Shown in pieces: positions 25,416 through 34,313 of a stretch of DNA of 64,000 nt (its first letter is position 1; every line of letters starts with the position of its first letter). The DNA comes from RGIG1681 sp045594425. GTDB lineage: Bacteria > Bacillota > Clostridia > Christensenellales > UBA1242. A program made the translations under genes and the position numbers. The DNA lies in the NCBI GenBank assembly GCA_045594425.1, contig JAZNYK010000013.1, positions 127,523-191,522 on the forward strand. Direction: 5' to 3'. Below the pieces are notes generated by a model, which ran no database searches, had not been told where the DNA came from, and worked only from the letters and a program-made list of their open reading frames with translations.

Positions 25416-25443
25416 AAAAAGATAGGCAAAACCTATCTTTTTT
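25416..25443. terminator. Bidirectional terminator
   Basis: AAAAAGATAGG / CCTATCTTTTT stem with a CAAAA loop between convergent genes. Confidence 0.88.
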
Positions 25444-28048
25444 TGTTGGTGAAAATTTTTCCAATTTCAACAATTGGAATAATTGAAATGCTGGTTATTG
25501 AAATCACCAGCCATTGCAAACCAGAAAGTTTTGAAAGCGAAAACAATATGGCAAGAGTTGGAACAAAGTAAATAGTTAATATTAATGCAAACAAAACAAC
25601 AAAACTAAAATTAAAAAACTTGTTTTTAAAAATATTGATTTTAAAAATACTTTTGTCTGTTTTGCAGTTAACTGCATGAATAATTTGCATTAAACATATT
25701 GTCATAAACGACATTGTGCTTGCAATGCCTGTTCCAAAATAATAATTTGCTAAAACAAACATAACAAGAACAATTAAACTTTGAACAAATCCTTGATATA
25801 AAATTGTCCAACCGGTTGTGCCTGAAAGCAAAGTTTGATGACTATTTCTGGGTGGCATCATCATTATATCTCGTTCAGCGGGTTCAATGCCTAATGCAAA
25901 CGCTGGCAGACTGTCTGTTACAAGGTTGATGAACAAAATTTGTGTTGGAGATAAAAATACTGCTTCTGGCATAATTAATGAAGTTACAAAAATTCCCAAA
26001 ACTTCAACTATGTTTGTTGAAAGCAAAAATATAATCGTTTTTGTGATGTTTTGATATATGGTTCTGCCTTCACTTATGGCTGCAACAATTGTTGAAAAAT
26101 TATCGTCAGAGATAATTACGTCAGCAACTTCTTTTGTTACGTCTGTTCCAGTGATTCCCATGCAAACACCGATGTTTGCGGTTTTTATGCTTGGTGCATC
26201 GTTGATTCCATCACCAGTCATAGACACAATGTTGCCATTTTGCTTTAAAGCATTCACTATCATAAGTTTGTGTTCGGGGGTAACCCGTGCAAAAACTGAA
26301 TAATTGTGAATAATTTTTGAAAGTTCTTTGACTGACAAATTGTTTAAATCGTTGCCTGTTAGCACTTCATTTTTTGATTTTGCGATAGCAAGTTTTTTTG
26401 CAATAGCATAGGCTGTGGTGGGGTGGTCGCCAGTTATCATAATTGTTTTTAAGCCTGCTGATTTACATTTTTTGACGGCTCCAAAAGTTTCTGGCCTTGG
26501 TGGGTCAATAATACCCATAAAGCCAACAAAGGTAAGGTTGTTTTCAGAGTGTTCAATGCTCGCATTTTTTGTAGCAAAAGCAATAACACGTTCACCTTCA
26601 AGACACACACTTTCATTGGCTTGCAATATTTTTTGTTTTGTTTCTATTGAAAGAGGCTTAATTTCTCCGTCAATAAAAATAGTGTCACATTTTGGCAGAA
26701 TATAGTCAATTGCACCTTTGGCAAAAAGTGTTTTTTGTGAACTTTTTTCACAAACCACACTCATAATTTTTCGTGTCGAATTAAATTCATTTTCATGCAG
26801 TTTTTTGAAGGAATTTTTTATGGTTAGATGACTAACATTTTTGCTGTTTAAAAATTTTACAATTGCAATTTCAGTTGCGTCACCAACAAGTAAGCCGTCT
26901 TTGTTTGTGCTTACGTTGTTGCAAACAGACAAACAATTTGCAAGTTCTTGAATGTCTTGCGTGTGAATGTTTTTTGCATCAAAAGTTTTTAAGTTTATGT
27001 AAATGTGGCTAGCAACCATGTTGTTTTTTGTTAAGGTTCCTGTTTTGTCAGAACATATAACATTGCAACAACCAAGTGTTTCAACTGCGCTTAATTTTTT
27101 TATAATAGCATTTTTTCGGGCCAGTTTTTGCACTCCTAGTGCCATGATGATTGTGATAACAGCGGGCAAACTTTCGGGGATGGCTGCAACCGCAAGGGCA
27201 ACTGCTGTTAATAGGGATTGCATTACACCAGCGTTTTTGTTGAGAAATAGTTGAACAAAAAACACAACAGCAACAATACCTAATACACCAAAAGTTATTA
27301 CTTTTCCGATTTTGTCGATGTTTTTTTCTAGCGGAGTTTTTTCTTTTATTGAAGTGCTTAAAATTCCAGCAATTTTGCCGAGTTCGGTGTTTTTTCCAAC
27401 GGCTACAACAACACCAGTTGCTTTGCCAGAAACTGCAGATGTTCCTGAAAAACACATATTTTCTTGGTCGGATATATTTGGGTTTGCTTTTGAGATTTTA
27501 TTGTGTGTTTTTAAAACAGGTTCACTTTCACCAGTTATTGAACTTTCATTACATTTAAAATTGATTGAATCAATCAAGCGAATATCCGCGGGTATGCTGT
27601 CACCAGATTTAAGTATAACAATGTCGCCAACAACAACTTCGTGTGCTTTTATTTTTTGAACAGAGCCATCACGGACAACACTTGCAAAAGGTTCAGTTGA
27701 TTTTGCTAGTGCCATCAATGCATTTTCAGCCTTTTGTTCTTGAATAACCCCGACAACTGCATTAATTAAAACTATTGCAAAAATCAAAATGCCTTCAAAC
27801 ATACTTTCAGCATTTTTTTCGGTTATTGCTGTGACTGAAGAAATAATTGCAGAGATTATCAAAATTATAATCATGATATTTTTAAACTGCAAAAGCAATT
27901 TTTTAAAAAAACTGATATGTTTTTGTTTTTCAAGTTCATTTGTTCCATAAAGAGTAGCACGCTCTTTTGCAGAACTTGAAAGTATGCCATTTTTTGATGT
28001 TTTTAATTTTTTAAATATTTGAGTAATATCCTCATTATAAAATGCCAA
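25433..28048 (-). CDS. Calcium-type P-type ATPase
   Basis: Cation pump of the P2 (SERCA/PMCA-like) group that exports Ca2+ or a similar ion at the expense of ATP. 871 residues: cation-ATPase N domain (about 5-70), actuator domain with the TGES motif (ITGESEPV), the PESLPAV ion-binding helix, the phosphorylation site DKTGTLT (D334), the nucleotide domain with FAKGAIDYIL, and MTGDGINDAP. Six C-terminal helices complete about ten spans. Translation begins at TTG (28048), supported by AAGGAG 6-7 nt before it. Single-gene unit. Confidence 0.92.
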   Translation of the reverse strand: MAFYNEDITQIFKKLKTSKNGILSSSAKERATLYGTNELEKQKHISFFKKLLLQFKNIMIIILIISAIISSVTAITEKNAESMFEGILIFAIVLINAVVGVIQEQKAENALMALAKSTEPFASVVRDGSVQKIKAHEVVVGDIVILKSGDSIPADIRLIDSINFKCNESSITGESEPVLKTHNKISKANPNISDQENMCFSGTSAVSGKATGVVVAVGKNTELGKIAGILSTSIKEKTPLEKNIDKIGKVITFGVLGIVAVVFFVQLFLNKNAGVMQSLLTAVALAVAAIPESLPAVITIIMALGVQKLARKNAIIKKLSAVETLGCCNVICSDKTGTLTKNNMVASHIYINLKTFDAKNIHTQDIQELANCLSVCNNVSTNKDGLLVGDATEIAIVKFLNSKNVSHLTIKNSFKKLHENEFNSTRKIMSVVCEKSSQKTLFAKGAIDYILPKCDTIFIDGEIKPLSIETKQKILQANESVCLEGERVIAFATKNASIEHSENNLTFVGFMGIIDPPRPETFGAVKKCKSAGLKTIMITGDHPTTAYAIAKKLAIAKSKNEVLTGNDLNNLSVKELSKIIHNYSVFARVTPEHKLMIVNALKQNGNIVSMTGDGINDAPSIKTANIGVCMGITGTDVTKEVADVIISDDNFSTIVAAISEGRTIYQNITKTIIFLLSTNIVEVLGIFVTSLIMPEAVFLSPTQILFINLVTDSLPAFALGIEPAERDIMMMPPRNSHQTLLSGTTGWTILYQGFVQSLIVLVMFVLANYYFGTGIASTMSFMTICLMQIIHAVNCKTDKSIFKINIFKNKFFNFSFVVLFALILTIYFVPTLAILFSLSKLSGLQWLVISITSISIIPIVEIGKIFTNKKR

Positions 28049-28109
28049 AATAAACTCCTTTTATTAAGGTATATTATTTTGGCAAAAGAAAAATGCAAAC
28101 TTGTTGCAT

Positions 28110-28982
28110 TTAATCTTCTGGTTCAATAATATAATCTTTGCTTGAAGCAGACAAAAAGTCGCGCTTGTCTTTTGGCAGTTGAATGGTGTTTATGGCTTTT
28201 GATTTTAGTTTTTGAATAATGCCACGTGCACCAAGTGAAATTGCTTTGTCTGTGCCAACAATAATGTGGTCTACAACATCTATTGAATTAAGCACGCAAC
28301 TGCAAATCAGAGAATAGGTGAATGCACAATCTTCATCCGACATTTCGGCTTTGCCTGCTGGATGATTGTGTGCAATGATTATTTTGTTACACTTTGTTTC
28401 AATTGCAATTTGTGTTAAGTTTCTAATTTGAACGCTAACTTCATCGGCTGTTCCAGTTTTCACAAGAACACGTTTTATTATGTTGTTTCCTTTGCTTAAA
28501 CAAAAGATATAAAATTGCTCGACATCAACATTATAGAAACATTGTTTTGCATGAGCAATTGCATCTTTAACGCCACCAATGTGTTCATGCTCGTCAGGCA
28601 TATTGCAATAGTTTAAAATGTCATTAACAAATGTTATGAATGTTGCAGTGTTTTCTTTAATGCCATTTACTTTGGTTAGTTGATTAAAATCTGCTTTAAG
28701 AACATTTTTAATGCTTCCAAATTCTTTGATTAATGCGTGTGCAAGTGGATTTGTGTCTTTTTGTGGGATTGAATAAAATAACAATAGTTCCAACTTTTGA
28801 ATATCGGTTAAAGCAGATATTCCATTAACCAAAAATTGAGTTTTTAATCTGCTTCTGTGGTCTTTGTGTATATTTTCAGAAACAGGTTCAACTTTTGATT
28901 TTATTTTATCAAGTTCAGAGATAACTTCATTGACGTTTGATTTATCTGAACTGCTAGTTTTGTTATATTTTCGAAGTTCCAT
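28110..28982 (-). CDS. radC: RadC-family JAB/MPN-domain protein
   Basis: 290 residues with the RadC layout: a helix-hairpin-helix-like N-terminal part (about 50-130; DIQKLELLLFY, FGSIKNVLKADFNQLTKVNGI) and a C-terminal JAMM metalloprotease-like domain. Its metal motif HNHPAG is followed by SDED. RadC was once linked to DNA repair, but its biochemical role is unresolved. The extra N-terminal 45 residues are charged and probably disordered. AAAGGA stands 8 nt before the ATG. It lies upstream of, and on the same strand as, the Ca-ATPase gene, separated by about 60 bp. Confidence 0.85.
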   Translation of the reverse strand: MELRKYNKTSSSDKSNVNEVISELDKIKSKVEPVSENIHKDHRSRLKTQFLVNGISALTDIQKLELLLFYSIPQKDTNPLAHALIKEFGSIKNVLKADFNQLTKVNGIKENTATFITFVNDILNYCNMPDEHEHIGGVKDAIAHAKQCFYNVDVEQFYIFCLSKGNNIIKRVLVKTGTADEVSVQIRNLTQIAIETKCNKIIIAHNHPAGKAEMSDEDCAFTYSLICSCVLNSIDVVDHIIVGTDKAISLGARGIIQKLKSKAINTIQLPKDKRDFLSASSKDYIIEPED

Positions 28983-29135
28983 AAATTTTGTCCTTTGTGG
29001 TTACATTTTTGTATACTAATAACATATCACAAAAACACATTAAAACAAAATTAAATTTATCATTTCTTTTTTGCAAATGCATTGCATATTTTAAAAAATG
29101 AATTTATAATATTTATGTTAAATTGGGAGGAAAAA

Positions 29136-30893
29136 ATGTTAAAACAGTTAAAGTATTTACGAAAAAGAGACTGGATTTATCTTTTAATAAGCACATTGTT
29201 TATTTTTGGAGATGTTTGGTGTGAACTTACCATTCCAGATTATATGAGCAAAATCACAAAACTTATTGCTGGTGGTTCTGGTGCAATGGATGAAATTTTG
29301 ATTAATGGTGCATATATGCTCATTTTCACAGTTGCGTCTGTTGTTTGCATTGTTGCTTCAAAATATTTTTCAGCAATAATTGCAACAAGTTTAGGAAGAA
29401 ACTTAAGAAGTCAAGTTTTTGACAAAGTTGTTAGTTTTTCTGATGGTGAAATCAAAAAGTTTTCAACAGCAAGTTTGATTACAAGGTCAACCAATGATAT
29501 TGTTCAAGTTCAAAACATAGTTGCAATGGGTCTTACAATTTTGTTTAAGGCGCCAATGATGGCAATTATGGCTATTGTGAAAATTGTTAAAGCAGATATT
29601 GCTTGGACTGTTGCCACAGCGGTTGCCGTTGGATTTATTGTTTTTATCATCATGATTATCGTGTTTGTTGCTATTCCAAAGTTCAAAAAGATTCAAACGC
29701 TCACAGATAACTTAAACAGAGTTACTCGTGAGGGGCTAACTGGGGTTAGGGTTGTTAGAGCCTTTAATGCGGAATCTTATCAAGAAGAAAAATTTGATAA
29801 AACAAACACTGAAATCACAAACACACATTTGTTTATCAGCAAAACAATGTCACTTATGGACCCTGCTATGACACTTATTATGAGCGGGCTTCCACTTGCT
29901 ATTTATATTATTGGTGCAGTGCTTATAAACAATGCTGCGGCATATGAAAAGGTTGGATTGCTTGCAAATATGCTCACATTTAGTCAATATTCAATTCAAG
30001 TGGTTATGAGTTTTGTTATGCTTATCATGATTTTCATGATGTTGCCAAGAGCCCAAGTTTCTGCAAAACGTATTAACGAAATTTTAGATACCGTTCCAAC
30101 CATTGTTGATGGTGCTGGGACAGACAAGCCAATTAAAGAAGGTGAAATTCAATTTGTTAATGTTGGATTCAAGTATCCTGACGCAGAAGAATATGTTTTG
30201 CACGACATTTCTTTTAAGGTAGAAAAGGGTCAAACTGTTGCATTTATTGGTTCAACTGGTTCTGGAAAAAGCACACTTATCAATCTTGTCCCAAGAATTT
30301 ATGATGCCACTGAAGGTCAAGTTATTGTTGATGGTGTGAACGTTAAAGATTATAAAATTGAGGAACTTAATAATAAAATTGGTTATATTTCTCAAAAAGC
30401 AGTGTTGTTTTCAGGAACTGTAAAAAGCAACATTACAATGGGCTATAAAGATGGCTTGAAACCAGATGATGAAGCAGTTGCAAATGCTCTTGATATTTCA
30501 CAAGCACATTTTGTTTCAAAACTTCCTGACCGTGTAGAATCAAGAATCGACCAAGGTGGAAAAAATGTTTCTGGTGGACAAAAACAAAGACTTTCAATTG
30601 CTAGAGCCCTTGCAAGAAAACCAGAAATTTTGATTTTTGATGATAGTTTCTCAGCACTTGACTATAAAACAGATAAAATGCTTCGTGAAGCACTTAATGA
30701 AAAAGCAAGTGATGTAACAAGACTTATTGTTGCACAACGTATTGGAACAATTAAAAATGCAGACAAGATTATTGTTTTAGATAACGGCAGAATTGTGGGC
30801 GAGGGCAAACATAATGAACTTATGAAAAATTGCACAGTCTACAAAGAAATCGCACTTTCACAACTTTCAAAGGAGGAACTAAAAAATGCCTAG
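29136..30893 (+). CDS. ABC exporter half-transporter 1 (degenerate ATP site)
   Basis: 585 residues: six transmembrane helices (about 15-310) fused to an ATPase domain. Walker A is GSTGSGKST and the signature VSGGQKQR is canonical. Walker B reads LIFDDSFSALD, where the catalytic glutamate is replaced by aspartate. This is typical of the degenerate subunit of heterodimeric exporters (TM287/288, BmrCD type). The frame is open from 29082, but the ATG at 29136 has a strong GGGAGG 5 nt before it. It overlaps the partner gene by 8 nt. Substrate unknown; multidrug or lipid export is likely. Confidence 0.92.
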   Translation: MLKQLKYLRKRDWIYLLISTLFIFGDVWCELTIPDYMSKITKLIAGGSGAMDEILINGAYMLIFTVASVVCIVASKYFSAIIATSLGRNLRSQVFDKVVSFSDGEIKKFSTASLITRSTNDIVQVQNIVAMGLTILFKAPMMAIMAIVKIVKADIAWTVATAVAVGFIVFIIMIIVFVAIPKFKKIQTLTDNLNRVTREGLTGVRVVRAFNAESYQEEKFDKTNTEITNTHLFISKTMSLMDPAMTLIMSGLPLAIYIIGAVLINNAAAYEKVGLLANMLTFSQYSIQVVMSFVMLIMIFMMLPRAQVSAKRINEILDTVPTIVDGAGTDKPIKEGEIQFVNVGFKYPDAEEYVLHDISFKVEKGQTVAFIGSTGSGKSTLINLVPRIYDATEGQVIVDGVNVKDYKIEELNNKIGYISQKAVLFSGTVKSNITMGYKDGLKPDDEAVANALDISQAHFVSKLPDRVESRIDQGGKNVSGGQKQRLSIARALARKPEILIFDDSFSALDYKTDKMLREALNEKASDVTRLIVAQRIGTIKNADKIIVLDNGRIVGEGKHNELMKNCTVYKEIALSQLSKEELKNA

Positions 30894-32703
30894 AATGGGA
30901 CACGGTGGCGGTGCGCCACAAAAGGCAAAAGATGTTAAAAAATCTTTTGCTAGACTTATAAAATATTCAAAAGTATTTCTTCCTTTGATTATCGTTTCAA
31001 TGATTTTAATAACAGCACAAACAGTTTTTAGAATTATTGGTCCAGACAAACTTGCAGATATAACAAACTTGGTAACAGAATCAGTAATGATTCCTGGTGC
31101 GTCTGTTAACATGACAAAAGTTTGGAAAATTGCAATCACTTTGATTTCACTTTATGTTTTGGGTGCTGTGTTTGGCTATATTTCAAACCTTTTGATGATT
31201 AGAGTTTGCTTTAAAATGAGCCAAAACTTAAGAAGAGATATTGATGCAAAAATAAGCAGACTTCCACTTAAAACTCTTGATAGAACACCTTATGGTGATA
31301 TTCTTTCAACGGTTGCTAACGATGTTGATATTGTTGGTCAAACTCTCGAAACAAGCGTGTCAAGTTTAATAAGTTCAATTATTTTGTTTTTAGGTTCTCT
31401 TTTAATGATGTTTATCACAAATTGGATAATGGCGCTTTCGGCAATTGTTTCAACTGTGATAGGCTTTGCTTTAATGGGATTGTTTATGGCTAAGTCACAA
31501 AAATATTTTATTGAGCAACAAAATAGTATTGCACAAATCAATGGTGTTGTTGAAGAATCTTATTCGGGTCAAAACATCATTAGAGCATATAATGCAAAAG
31601 AAGAATTTAAAAACAAGTTTGAAATCGTAAACACAAAACTTTACACCAGTGGTTGGAAATCACAATTTATTTCTGGTGCAATGAACCCAATTATGCGTTT
31701 TGTGGGAAATCTTGGTTATGTTGTTGTTTGTATTGTTGGTGCACTTTTATTTATAGATGGAAAAATCAATCTTGGTGTTATCACTGCTTTCATGATTTAT
31801 ATTAGACTTTTCACAAATCCACTCACTCAAATTGCTCAAGCCATGACAAGTGTTCAAACAGCGGCTGCTGCAAGTGAACGTGTGTTTGACTTTTTGGAAC
31901 AAGAAGAAATTGAAGATGAATCAGATAAAGCAATTGAACTTCCGGAAATTAAAGGAAATGTTGAAATTTCACACGTTAAATTTGGATATGATGCTGGCAG
32001 AGAAATTATTCATGACTTTTCTGCAAAAATTGAAGCCGGTCAAAAAGTTGCTATTGTTGGACCAACTGGTGCTGGAAAAACCACAATTGTTAACCTTTTA
32101 ATGCGTTTTTATGAAGTTAATGGTGGTGACATTAAAATTGATGGAATTTCTATTAAAGACATGACAAGAGCACAAGTTCGTGACATCTTTTCAATGGTTC
32201 TTCAAGACACATGGCTTTTTGAAGGAACTATTCGTGAGAATCTTGTTTATAACAAAAAGGGAATCACTGATGCAGACCTTAACAGAGTTTGCTTGGCGTG
32301 TGGTCTTGACCACTTTATCAAAACTTTATCAAAAGGCTATGATACAGTTCTTTCTGATGAAACCAATGTTTCAGTTGGTCAAAAACAACTTTTAACCATT
32401 GCTAGAGCAATGCTTCAAAATTCACCAATGCTTATTTTGGATGAAGCAACAAGCAACGTTGATACCAGAACTGAAGAAATTATCCAAAAAGCAATGGATA
32501 AACTCACTGAAGGCAGAACAAGTTTTGTTATTGCTCACAGACTTTCAACAATCAAGAATGCAGACCTTATTTTGGTTTTGAAAGATGGTGATGTTATTGA
32601 ATCTGGCACCCATAAAGAACTTATTGATAAAAAAGGATTTTATGCAGACCTTTATAACAGCCAATTCTCGCTTTCTGGGTTGGATGCAGAAGAACAAGAT
32701 TAA
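30886..32703 (+). CDS. ABC exporter half-transporter 2 (catalytic subunit)
   Basis: 605 residues with the six-helix exporter domain and a C-terminal ATPase. Walker A GPTGAGKTT and Walker B LILDEATSNVD are canonical, with the catalytic Glu present. The signature reads VSVGQKQ instead of VSGGQ. Combined with the aspartate in subunit 1, this gives one intact and one degenerate ATP site in the heterodimer. The N-terminus (PRMGHGGGAPQKAKD) is the glycine-rich extension common in this subfamily. The start overlaps the end of the first subunit, with AGGAGG upstream. Confidence 0.92.
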   Translation: MPRMGHGGGAPQKAKDVKKSFARLIKYSKVFLPLIIVSMILITAQTVFRIIGPDKLADITNLVTESVMIPGASVNMTKVWKIAITLISLYVLGAVFGYISNLLMIRVCFKMSQNLRRDIDAKISRLPLKTLDRTPYGDILSTVANDVDIVGQTLETSVSSLISSIILFLGSLLMMFITNWIMALSAIVSTVIGFALMGLFMAKSQKYFIEQQNSIAQINGVVEESYSGQNIIRAYNAKEEFKNKFEIVNTKLYTSGWKSQFISGAMNPIMRFVGNLGYVVVCIVGALLFIDGKINLGVITAFMIYIRLFTNPLTQIAQAMTSVQTAAAASERVFDFLEQEEIEDESDKAIELPEIKGNVEISHVKFGYDAGREIIHDFSAKIEAGQKVAIVGPTGAGKTTIVNLLMRFYEVNGGDIKIDGISIKDMTRAQVRDIFSMVLQDTWLFEGTIRENLVYNKKGITDADLNRVCLACGLDHFIKTLSKGYDTVLSDETNVSVGQKQLLTIARAMLQNSPMLILDEATSNVDTRTEEIIQKAMDKLTEGRTSFVIAHRLSTIKNADLILVLKDGDVIESGTHKELIDKKGFYADLYNSQFSLSGLDAEEQD

Positions 32704-32706
32704 TAT

Positions 32707-32736
32707 AAAAACAGTGCAAAAAAGCACTGTTTTTTT
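32707..32736 (+). terminator. Terminator of the ABC exporter operon
   Basis: AAAACAGTGC / GCACTGTTTT stem with an A-rich loop and a long T-tract. Confidence 0.88.
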
Positions 32737-32786
32737 GCTTGAAAATAAGTTTGAAAAATTTTTTTAAATTAATTTAAAAATGCATA

Positions 32787-32815
32787 TTGACAATTATGAT
32801 TTCATACCTTATTAT
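32787..32815 (+). promoter_or_regulatory. Promoter
   Basis: TTGACA (32787-32792), a 17-bp spacer and TATTAT (32810-32815), upstream of the 89-residue coiled-coil gene. Confidence 0.7.
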
Positions 32816-32839
32816 ATTTATAATAAAGGGGGTTGTGAT

Positions 32840-33109
32840 ATGAAAAAATTGGAAGCATTGAAAGAAAGATTGGATTATTTGCTTGAAGAACAAGCAAGAA
32901 GCAGAGGTCGCAGAGAGGTTAGAGATGTGTTTAGACCATCATTTGGAAATTTTGATGGAGTGGATGCATACGGAGACATGGCAATGTATGATGCAGAACA
33001 TGATTATGCATTAGACAGAGAAATTGAAGAAGTTAGAATTCAAATTTCTGAACGTGAAAAATATCTTGAAGAAGAAAAAAGGGCAGAACAAGCATTGCAA
33101 CGTCAATAA
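32840..33109 (+). CDS. Small coiled-coil protein
   Basis: 89 residues, very charged. Two helical segments (about 1-25 and 58-88) have heptad-like leucine and isoleucine spacing (MKKLEALKERLDYLLEEQ; EIEEVRIQISEREKYLEEE). They are separated by a glycine- and aspartate-rich linker. The frame is open from 32780, but the ATG at 32840 follows AAAGGGGG. It has its own promoter and terminator. Function unknown. Confidence 0.65.
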   Translation: MKKLEALKERLDYLLEEQARSRGRREVRDVFRPSFGNFDGVDAYGDMAMYDAEHDYALDREIEEVRIQISEREKYLEEEKRAEQALQRQ

Positions 33110-33130
33110 TAAATCCTGGGGGAATAAATC

Positions 33131-33164
33131 AGTCACAAAACAAATTTAAGTTTGTGGCTTTTTT
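33131..33164 (+). terminator. Terminator
   Basis: AGTCACAAA / TTTGTGGCT stem followed by T residues after the coiled-coil gene. Confidence 0.75.
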
Positions 33165-33188
33165 ATTTGCAAAAGAATATAAATTTTG

Positions 33189-33217
33189 TTGCCAGTTTTT
33201 ACAAAATAATATAAAAT
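33189..33217 (+). promoter_or_regulatory. Zinc-ribbon gene promoter, predicted leaderless
   Basis: TTGCCA (33189-33194), a 17-bp spacer and TAAAAT (33212-33217), then exactly 6 nt to the ATG at 33224. No Shine-Dalgarno sequence is present. Confidence 0.65.
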
Positions 33218-33223
33218 GTATTT

Positions 33224-34258
33224 ATGGAAAATATGTCTTCAAAATGCAAAAATTGTGGTAGTGAATTATGGTATAACCCAAAACAAGGATGTTTGACCTG
33301 CAAATATTGTGAGTCAAACTATTTTTTGCCAACCAAAAAAGATAACGCTATTTTGGTTAGACAATATGATGCTGGGTTCCATCCAAATCAACTTAACCAA
33401 ACTATGAATGCTTACAGGTGTGATACTTGCGCAAATATTTATTATATGTCGAGTGAAGAAAAGTCTAAAAAATGTCCAAACTGTGGAAACTCATCTTCAA
33501 CACTTGTTAATGATTCAGGATACTGTGCAGATGGCATTATTCCGTTCAGAATTTCAAAACAAGATGCTGCAAAAGCATTTACCGAACATTTGCGTTCACA
33601 AGCGGGGGTTCCAAAAGAACTTAAAAAAATGGCACAAAACCAAAAACTTATGGGTGTGTTTATTCCTGTTTGGAATTTCTCATTCAATGTTATGGCTGAC
33701 TATAGTGCAAATGCAACTGAACTAAAAAAAGATTATCAAGGCAATTTTTATGGTGTTCCAAAACCAGTGTTTGGTGATGAAATGAAAAGGGTTGCTTCTC
33801 TTGATGAATCTGCAACAAAAAATGAAGAAGACACCTTCCTTGAACTTTTTGATGAAGATGACTATGCTGGTATCATCCCTTATATTCCTGAATATACATT
33901 TGGTTATAGAGTTGATGCAATCAACAAAGATATTCACGATTATTACTATGAAATCACCAAAAAAGCAGAATCTGACCTTGAAAGAAAAATTAAGAGAAAG
34001 ATTCTTTCTAAATACAAAGATGTTTCAGACATCAATGTAAATGCAAGAGCAAAAGATATTTTCTTTAACTTTACTTATGTTCCTGTTTATGTTAACAATT
34101 TCACATATCGTGGAAAAACTTATAAAACATACATCAGTGGAACAACAGGAAAGGTTGCAGGCAAACCACCTGTTTCAGCAAAGAAGATTTTTGGAAAAAT
34201 ATTCAAGACAATTGGTTTCCTTGCCATTCTTGCAGGCCTTGCATATTTGCTTTTATAA
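33224..34258 (+). CDS. Zinc-ribbon protein with C-terminal membrane anchor
   Basis: 344 residues. The N-terminus has a TFIIB-like zinc ribbon (C8, C11, then CKYC near residues 27-30), and a second pair of CxxC motifs follows (YRCDTC and KKCPNC, about 65-90). The middle part (about 100-320) is an unrecognised domain with many aromatic residues. A hydrophobic C-terminal helix (about 325-344) would tether it to the membrane with the zinc domains inside. Similar TFIIB-type zinc-ribbon proteins are common in Bacillota and uncharacterised. The start lacks a ribosome binding site and is probably leaderless. Confidence 0.72.
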   Translation: MENMSSKCKNCGSELWYNPKQGCLTCKYCESNYFLPTKKDNAILVRQYDAGFHPNQLNQTMNAYRCDTCANIYYMSSEEKSKKCPNCGNSSSTLVNDSGYCADGIIPFRISKQDAAKAFTEHLRSQAGVPKELKKMAQNQKLMGVFIPVWNFSFNVMADYSANATELKKDYQGNFYGVPKPVFGDEMKRVASLDESATKNEEDTFLELFDEDDYAGIIPYIPEYTFGYRVDAINKDIHDYYYEITKKAESDLERKIKRKILSKYKDVSDINVNARAKDIFFNFTYVPVYVNNFTYRGKTYKTYISGTTGKVAGKPPVSAKKIFGKIFKTIGFLAILAGLAYLLL

Positions 34259-34273
34259 AATAAAAAGAAAAAT

Positions 34274-34303
34274 AAAACGAATCACACCTGTGATTCGTTT
34301 TTT
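34274..34303. terminator. Bidirectional terminator
   Basis: AAAACGAATCACA / TGTGATTCGTTTT stem between the zinc-ribbon gene and the leucine-rich-repeat gene. Confidence 0.85.
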
Positions 34304-34313
34304 GTTTTGTGTA

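Noticed and set aside
27312..27659. 115-codon plus-strand ORF inside the P-type ATPase gene
   Set aside because: It is a shadow of a well-supported gene on the other strand, with no ribosome binding site.
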